A stretch of DNA of 10,892 nucleotides, taken from Anaerolineae bacterium. GTDB lineage: Bacteria > Chloroflexota > Anaerolineae > 4572-78 > J111. Of the stretch, positions 7,243-10,892 are shown piece by piece. The position numbers were made by a program, and so were the translations under genes. The notes beneath the pieces were generated by a model, which ran no database searches, had not been told where the DNA came from, and was given only the letters and a program-made list of their open reading frames with translations. The stretch lies in contig JAGRBY010000205.1 of the NCBI GenBank assembly GCA_020433835.1, positions 1 through 10,892 of the forward strand, written 5' to 3'. How positions within the stretch are numbered: position 1 is the stretch's first letter; every line of letters begins with the position of its first letter.

Positions 7243-7282
7243 GCATCAGACCATATAAAGCAGTCATAAAGTATAGCATCAG
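7243..7282. repeat. Direct repeat of GCATCAG, 33-bp period, around the kinase -10 box
   Basis: GCATCAG occurs at 7243-7249 and 7276-7282, and each copy is preceded by TATAG, with one extra G in the first copy. The period is about three helical turns and the copies flank the minus-strand -10 box (7270-7275). They could be sites for a regulator of the kinase-hpt operon, or chance. Confidence 0.3.
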
Positions 7283-7298
7283 CCTATAGGTGACGCAA
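7270..7298 (-). promoter_or_regulatory. Possible promoter for the kinase-hpt operon
   Basis: On the minus strand -10 TATACT (7270-7275, 5 of 6) and -35 TTGCGT (7293-7298, 3 of 6) are 17 bp apart. Transcription would start near 7263, giving a leader of about 87 nt. Confidence 0.4.
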
Positions 7299-7375
7299 GC
7301 GCTTTTCAATAACCAACAGACCACCCATCTTGGTATTAATATCCGCTCAATAACCCGATCAAAAAAATTTAGGCT

Positions 7376-7404
7376 TTGACAAACTCATATTCTTCGTTTA
7401 TCCT
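7376..7404 (+). promoter_or_regulatory. Promoter for the large surface protein
   Basis: -35 TTGACA (7376-7381, perfect) and -10 TATCCT (7399-7404, 4 of 6) are spaced 17 bp apart. An A7T3 tract (7361-7370) just upstream resembles an UP element. The predicted start near 7411 leaves a leader of about 107 nt before the ATG at 7518. Confidence 0.6.
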
Positions 7405-7517
7405 ACATTGGTACAATTTCACCTCATGGCCAAACGTTTTCTACCTGACCCGTTATTATAATTTTACACCTGATTTCATAATACTATCAGCCATGCCTTT
7501 AGGAAAAATTTTCGTTG

Positions 7518-10500
7518 ATGAAACGTTTAGAGTTGGCTGGATTTGTCATTATTTTATTAACAACGTTAGCCTGCAATCTTCGTTTTGAAGGTTTTCTGGG
7601 CACGATTTTGGGTCAGAACAGCGATCTGGTACAGTCCAGCCAAGAAGATGACCTTGTTAGACGCTTCATTGTAGTTACACCCTTAGCCATGGTAACAGTA
7701 ACGCCGGCTGTGGTCGATGGTACCTTGGTGGCATCAAATCCAAAACTGTTAGAAGATGGTACTACGTCTAACCCAAACGGCCCGGAGCCGTCACCCGAAG
7801 ACTCTGATAATAATGATAGTTCTCCCGCCGGCTCTAACAATCCTGTTCCAACCAACCAGCCGCCAGTGGGGATATCGCCCACCGCAGTAGAGCCAATTGT
7901 CACGCTTACCACCGAACCTACGCTTGTTCCCACGGTGGCAACGCTTCAACCAACCCCCGAAGTCACTCCCGAACTGTCGCCCGTGCCCTCAGTTGTTCCG
8001 ACAACGCAACCGACCGAACAAGCAACCCCCATTGTTTCACAACCCACCACGCCCCCCGACTCAGGGGGCGATGATGATGGTGGTGGTGGCGGGGGTAATA
8101 ATGACAATAACGATGACCCAACAGCTACACCAACCCAACCACCACCTCCTCCACCCCCAACCCAGGAACCCACCCAAGAACCCACCCAGGAACCAACGCC
8201 CTTGGTAGTTAACACCTTGGCTGACACCAACGACGGCACCTGTAATACAACCCACTGTAGCCTACGAGAGGCGATTGAAGCCGCCAACGCCAATGCAGAT
8301 GCATCGACAATCGAATTTAGTGTTACCGGTAATATTGTTCTCAACTCTGCTCTACCGGCTTTAACCACCCAAATATTCGTAAATGGGCCTGGATCGAGTA
8401 ACCTCACCGTCCAACGTGGATCGGCAGGAAGCTACAGTATCTTCACGATACAAAGCAGCACGCAAGTTAACCTTTCCGGTTTAACCATAGCCAATGGTTC
8501 TGTTGAAAAAGGGGGGGGCATTGTTAATAATGGCGGCCCTCTGGTACTGGCAAACTGTGTTATCACCAACAACGCCGCGTTTTCTACCGCCTCTCCCCAA
8601 GGCGGTGGAATTTACAATAATGGGGGTACGATCACTGTAAATAACTGTACACTAAGCAATAATAAAGCCAACGGCAGTGCGATACCCGGACCGGGTGAGG
8701 GTGGCGCTGTCTACAATAAAGGCGGAACAATAACCCTCAACAACAGCACTATCAGCAACAACAGTTCGGTTACTGCCGGCGGCGGAATATACAATGCAGC
8801 CGGTGGTACGCTGCAAGTGATTAACACCGCCGTTATAAGTAACTCAAACTTTGGCAATGGTGGTGGTATCACCAACCTCGGCGACCTGACCCTAAATAAC
8901 AGCTCGGTCACCGGCAATTCAGCCGGCGATGGAGCCGGGGGAGGCCTGGCCAACCTATCTACCGGAACCGCTGAATTGATTAACGGCAGCCGTGTAGAGA
9001 ACAACACCGCCTACACGACCGGCGGGGGTATATTTAACCAAGGACAACTGAACCTAACCGGTGCTACCGTTAATGGCAATAGTTCGCAAGCGGGAAATCC
9101 CGGCGCAGGGGGCGGAGGGATTGCCAGTCAAGGCTCCTTATCGATTGCTAATTCTATTATAAGTAACAACATCGCCTCAGGCGGAAACGGCGGCGGTATT
9201 GAAAACTCGGGTAATTTGACCCTAAGCGGGACTACTGTCGATAACAACCAGGCTCTATTTGATTTTGCCGGTGGAGCCGGCGGCGGAATTTTTAACGCCA
9301 GCACCAGTCTGGCGCAATTTACAAATAACACTATAAGTAATAATACCGCCAACGGTGCCGGCGGCGGCCTTTGGAGTTCCGGTCCGGTCACGCTCAACGG
9401 TGATACCTTCTCCAACAACGTATCCAGCGGCGAAAATGGGAGCGGCGGAGCAACCGCCGGGCAGTTCACCGGTGGCGAAGCCGGCAGCTACAGCAGTTCG
9501 GGGGGCGGTATTTATAACAGTAACACAATGACCATCACCGGCGTCACATTTACCTCGAACAAAGCCCAGGGCGGCAATGGCGGAGCAAACGCAAGTTTCG
9601 GGAGTGGCGGCGGGGGCGGCGGAGCCGGTCTCGGCGGAGGGTTGTATAATGATGGCGGCTCCATCGATATTGTTGGCACCACTTTCAACAATAACACGGC
9701 TACCGGCGGTATCGGCGGCAACGGTGGCCCCGGCTTTGGCGGCGGCGGCGGCGGCGGCGGCAGCAACGGCGGCGTTGGCGGCAATGGCAGCAGCGTGGGC
9801 GGCGTAGACGGCAGCGACGGCAGCTTTGGCGGCGGCGGCGGCGGCGGCGGCAGCGGATCCGGTACCGGCGGCGACGGCGGCTTTGGCGGCGGTGGTGGTG
9901 GTGCCGCCAGCGATACCTCAACATCGTCTGTGGCCGGGGGACTGGGCGGTTTTGGCGGCGGTAAGGGCGGCTCGCATCGTGAAGTTGTTCAGTCCGGAGT
10001 CGGCGGTGGCGGCGGCGGTGGTGGAGCCGGTATCGGGGGGGCGATTCTCAACAATGGCGGCACCGTCAACATCGCCACCAGTACCCTTTCTAATAATAAA
10101 GTTACCGGCGGCAATGGCGGCAACACACCCTCCGGCGGCAGTTCGGCCGGGGGAGACGGTGGCAGCGCCTATGGGGCTGCAATTTTCAGTATCAACAACG
10201 CTTCACTGTCTGTTGTCAACAGCACTATCTCAACTAATCAAGCCACACCCGGAAATGGAGGCCAAATTTATAATGGTTCAACCGGGGCCGTAGTCGGCAG
10301 CGATGGTTTAGGATTGGGCGGGGGGATTGATAATGCTATCGGTAGCAGCAGTACGCTCATTCACACCACCATAAACAATAATAAGGCAACATTTGGCGGT
10401 GGTCTTTATATTGACAGCGGGACGATGACCGTGCAAAATTCCATTATCGCTAATAGTTCTGGCACCAATGACTGCGATAACAGTGTGGCCATCACCTCCA

Positions 10501-10847
10501 ACGGCTTTAATATCGATAGTGATAGCTCGTGCGTGGGAGCCGGGCAGGGACACCCAACCGATACAGCCGGTGCTAATCCTGGGCTGGGGCCGTTGCAAAA
10601 CAATGGCGGCAGCACAGCCACGCATGCTTTGGGGGCGGGCAGTTTGGCTATCAATGCTATTCCCGCCGGAACAAGCGGCTGCGGCACAACCTACACCACC
10701 GACCAGCGCGGTGAGGTTCGTCCGCGTAATGGGGCGTGCGATATCGGCGCGTTTGAAGGTGATGGCCTGGGCGGCTTAAGAGCGCCGACATCCGGCAGCC
10801 CCATTTATATACCGATACTACTGCACAATACCAATTTACCAGAATAA
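7518..10847 (+). CDS. Large exported CSLREA / right-handed beta-helix surface protein with glycine-rich insertions
   Basis: The 1109-residue protein begins MKRLELAGFVIILLTTLACN, an export signal with an imperfect lipobox (TLAC), so it may be lipid-anchored at Cys19. Residues 75-230 are an unstructured stalk rich in Pro, Thr, Asn and Asp, with DDDGGGGGG, a poly-Pro run and three TQEP units. A CSLREA segment follows (VVNTLADTNDGTC, then CSLREAIEAANA, near 230-260). Next come about 17 units of the type N-N-x-A...G-G-G-I-x-N-x-G-x-[LI], which should stack as a right-handed beta-helix, as in Pmp-like adhesins. Near the end, GPLQNNGGSTATHALGAGS and ACDIGAFE match the choice-of-anchor-Q type of ending. 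The last residues contain SPIYIPILLHN. AGGAAAA (7501-7507) supports ATG 7518; the TTG at 7515 is an alternative. No enzyme motif is seen; adhesion or a structural surface role is inferred. Confidence 0.9.
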   Translation: MKRLELAGFVIILLTTLACNLRFEGFLGTILGQNSDLVQSSQEDDLVRRFIVVTPLAMVTVTPAVVDGTLVASNPKLLEDGTTSNPNGPEPSPEDSDNNDSSPAGSNNPVPTNQPPVGISPTAVEPIVTLTTEPTLVPTVATLQPTPEVTPELSPVPSVVPTTQPTEQATPIVSQPTTPPDSGGDDDGGGGGGNNDNNDDPTATPTQPPPPPPPTQEPTQEPTQEPTPLVVNTLADTNDGTCNTTHCSLREAIEAANANADASTIEFSVTGNIVLNSALPALTTQIFVNGPGSSNLTVQRGSAGSYSIFTIQSSTQVNLSGLTIANGSVEKGGGIVNNGGPLVLANCVITNNAAFSTASPQGGGIYNNGGTITVNNCTLSNNKANGSAIPGPGEGGAVYNKGGTITLNNSTISNNSSVTAGGGIYNAAGGTLQVINTAVISNSNFGNGGGITNLGDLTLNNSSVTGNSAGDGAGGGLANLSTGTAELINGSRVENNTAYTTGGGIFNQGQLNLTGATVNGNSSQAGNPGAGGGGIASQGSLSIANSIISNNIASGGNGGGIENSGNLTLSGTTVDNNQALFDFAGGAGGGIFNASTSLAQFTNNTISNNTANGAGGGLWSSGPVTLNGDTFSNNVSSGENGSGGATAGQFTGGEAGSYSSSGGGIYNSNTMTITGVTFTSNKAQGGNGGANASFGSGGGGGGAGLGGGLYNDGGSIDIVGTTFNNNTATGGIGGNGGPGFGGGGGGGGSNGGVGGNGSSVGGVDGSDGSFGGGGGGGGSGSGTGGDGGFGGGGGGAASDTSTSSVAGGLGGFGGGKGGSHREVVQSGVGGGGGGGGAGIGGAILNNGGTVNIATSTLSNNKVTGGNGGNTPSGGSSAGGDGGSAYGAAIFSINNASLSVVNSTISTNQATPGNGGQIYNGSTGAVVGSDGLGLGGGIDNAIGSSSTLIHTTINNNKATFGGGLYIDSGTMTVQNSIIANSSGTNDCDNSVAITSNGFNIDSDSSCVGAGQGHPTDTAGANPGLGPLQNNGGSTATHALGAGSLAINAIPAGTSGCGTTYTTDQRGEVRPRNGACDIGAFEGDGLGGLRAPTSGSPIYIPILLHNTNLPE
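8160..8195 (+). repeat. Three tandem 12-bp units encoding TQEP in the stalk
   Basis: ACCCAGGAACCC (8160-8171), ACCCAAGAACCC (8172-8183) and ACCCAGGAACCA (8184-8195) encode three TQEP tetrapeptides. They follow a poly-Pro stretch just before the CSLREA segment. The near identity of the DNA suggests recent duplication, and stalk length may vary between strains. Confidence 0.85.
8511..8518 (+). repeat. Homopolymer G8 tract inside the surface-protein gene
   Basis: Eight consecutive G follow five A, at the first GGGI unit of the beta-helix. Shorter G tracts of 6-7 occur at other units (9500-9505, 10035-10041, 10320-10325). They fall on Gly-Gly-Gly codons, so codon choice explains them, but G8 is long enough to be prone to slippage. 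Confidence 0.8.
9738..9761 (+). repeat. (GGC)8 trinucleotide repeat, first copy
   Basis: Eight uninterrupted GGC codons encode Gly8, between TTT and AGC codons. The same TTT-(GGC)8-AGC block recurs exactly 90 bp downstream. Confidence 0.95.
9828..9851 (+). repeat. (GGC)8 trinucleotide repeat, second copy
   Basis: A second block of eight GGC codons encodes Gly8 and is again preceded by TTT and followed by AGC. The 90-bp spacing from the first copy equals 30 residues and suggests internal duplication. Confidence 0.95.
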
Positions 10848-10892
10848 GATACGCTGTTCACAGGGGGTAGCTCTGCACGAAATCGTGGTAGC

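Larger units (their letters stand above)
7176..7517. other. Divergent intergenic control region between the kinase and surface-protein genes
   Basis: This 342-bp stretch is AT-rich and holds no convincing gene. It contains the likely kinase promoter, a consensus-like promoter for the surface protein, a repeated GCATCAG element and an 8-bp palindrome AAGCGCTT (7297-7304) touching the kinase -35 box. A second perfect -10 box, TATAAT (7457-7462), lies downstream of the first plus-strand promoter but has no good -35 partner. Confidence 0.7.
9568..10170 (+). repeat. PGRS-like glycine-rich region of the surface protein
   Basis: Glycine-rich DNA (mostly GGC and GGT codons) fills the loops between successive beta-helix units: about 9568-9632, 9699-10034 and 10102-10170. 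The middle insertion is roughly 112 residues long. It includes four G-F-G-G motifs with TTT codons at 9735, 9825, 9882 and 9951. In composition it resembles mycobacterial PE_PGRS repeats and polyglycine-type folds, without evidence of common descent. Confidence 0.8.

Noticed and set aside
7376..7588. A 70-codon plus-strand reading frame upstream of the surface protein
   Set aside because: It starts on the promoter -35 box and overlaps the signal peptide of the real gene in another frame.
7946..8407. A 153-codon minus-strand reading frame rich in Gly, Ser, Trp and Val
   Set aside because: It is the antisense of the Pro/Thr-rich stalk, where low complexity keeps the opposite frame open.
9512..9924. 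Minus-strand frames coding poly-Pro and poly-Arg and a plus-strand frame coding poly-Ala
   Set aside because: They are consequences of GGC repeats read in other frames; the Gly frame is continuous with the signal peptide and beta-helix.
10868..10892. Short inverted repeat CACGAAATCGTG and a repeated GGTAGC just after the surface-protein gene, considered as a terminator
   Set aside because: The stem is only 5 bp with a 2-base loop, no T tract is visible and the window ends, so a terminator cannot be claimed.

Overview
The window looks like a piece of a bacterial chromosome of moderate GC content, most likely from the phylum Chloroflexota (an Anaerolineae-like lineage). This is inferred from the proteins rather than from any marker gene. 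The pointers are a soluble Ser/Thr kinase with a C-terminal FHA domain, a J-domain/VWA fusion, membrane and secreted proteins with Thr/Pro-rich stalks, a CSLREA/beta-helix surface protein, and a hydrophobic C-terminal tail (IYIPILLHN) resembling the 'YLPLVLR'-type tails I associate with Chloroflexota exported proteins. No tRNA, rRNA, CRISPR array, transposase or phage gene is visible.

Layout. (1) 1-1513, minus strand: the N-terminal part of an MltG-type endolytic murein transglycosylase, cut by the window edge, preceded by an uncharacterised single-pass membrane protein with an extracytoplasmic Cys-containing domain. (2) 1514-1718: a compact divergent control region with a recognisable promoter in each direction, an 11-bp palindrome over one -35 box and a leader hairpin. 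(3) 1719-3686, plus strand: a B12-binding-type radical SAM protein of the TIGR03960 kind, ending at a strong hairpin that can terminate transcription from both sides. (4) 3765-7175, minus strand: in transcription order, a Ser/Thr kinase-FHA protein, a hypoxanthine phosphoribosyltransferase whose ribosome binding site overlaps the kinase stop codon, and a DnaJ-domain/VWA protein with its own likely promoter. (5) 7176-7517: a second divergent control region. (6) 7518-10847, plus strand: a 1109-residue exported, probably lipid-anchored or surface protein made of a signal peptide, a long Pro/Thr/acidic stalk, a CSLREA segment, about 17 GGGI-type beta-helix units with large glycine-rich insertions, a choice-of-anchor-Q-like end and the hydrophobic C-terminal tail.

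How the genes may fit together. The two left-hand minus-strand genes belong to the cell envelope. The kinase-FHA, phosphoribosyltransferase and J-VWA genes form a same-strand cluster. The kinase and the MIDAS-containing VWA protein could be partners in phospho-signalling and chaperone recruitment, while Hpt is ordinary purine salvage that appears to be translationally coupled to the kinase. The large surface protein is divergently transcribed from the kinase. I see no complete unknown defence or mobile system. The most unusual items are the J-domain/VWA fusion beside a kinase-FHA gene, and the surface beta-helix whose glycine-rich expansions all fall at one loop position of the repeat.
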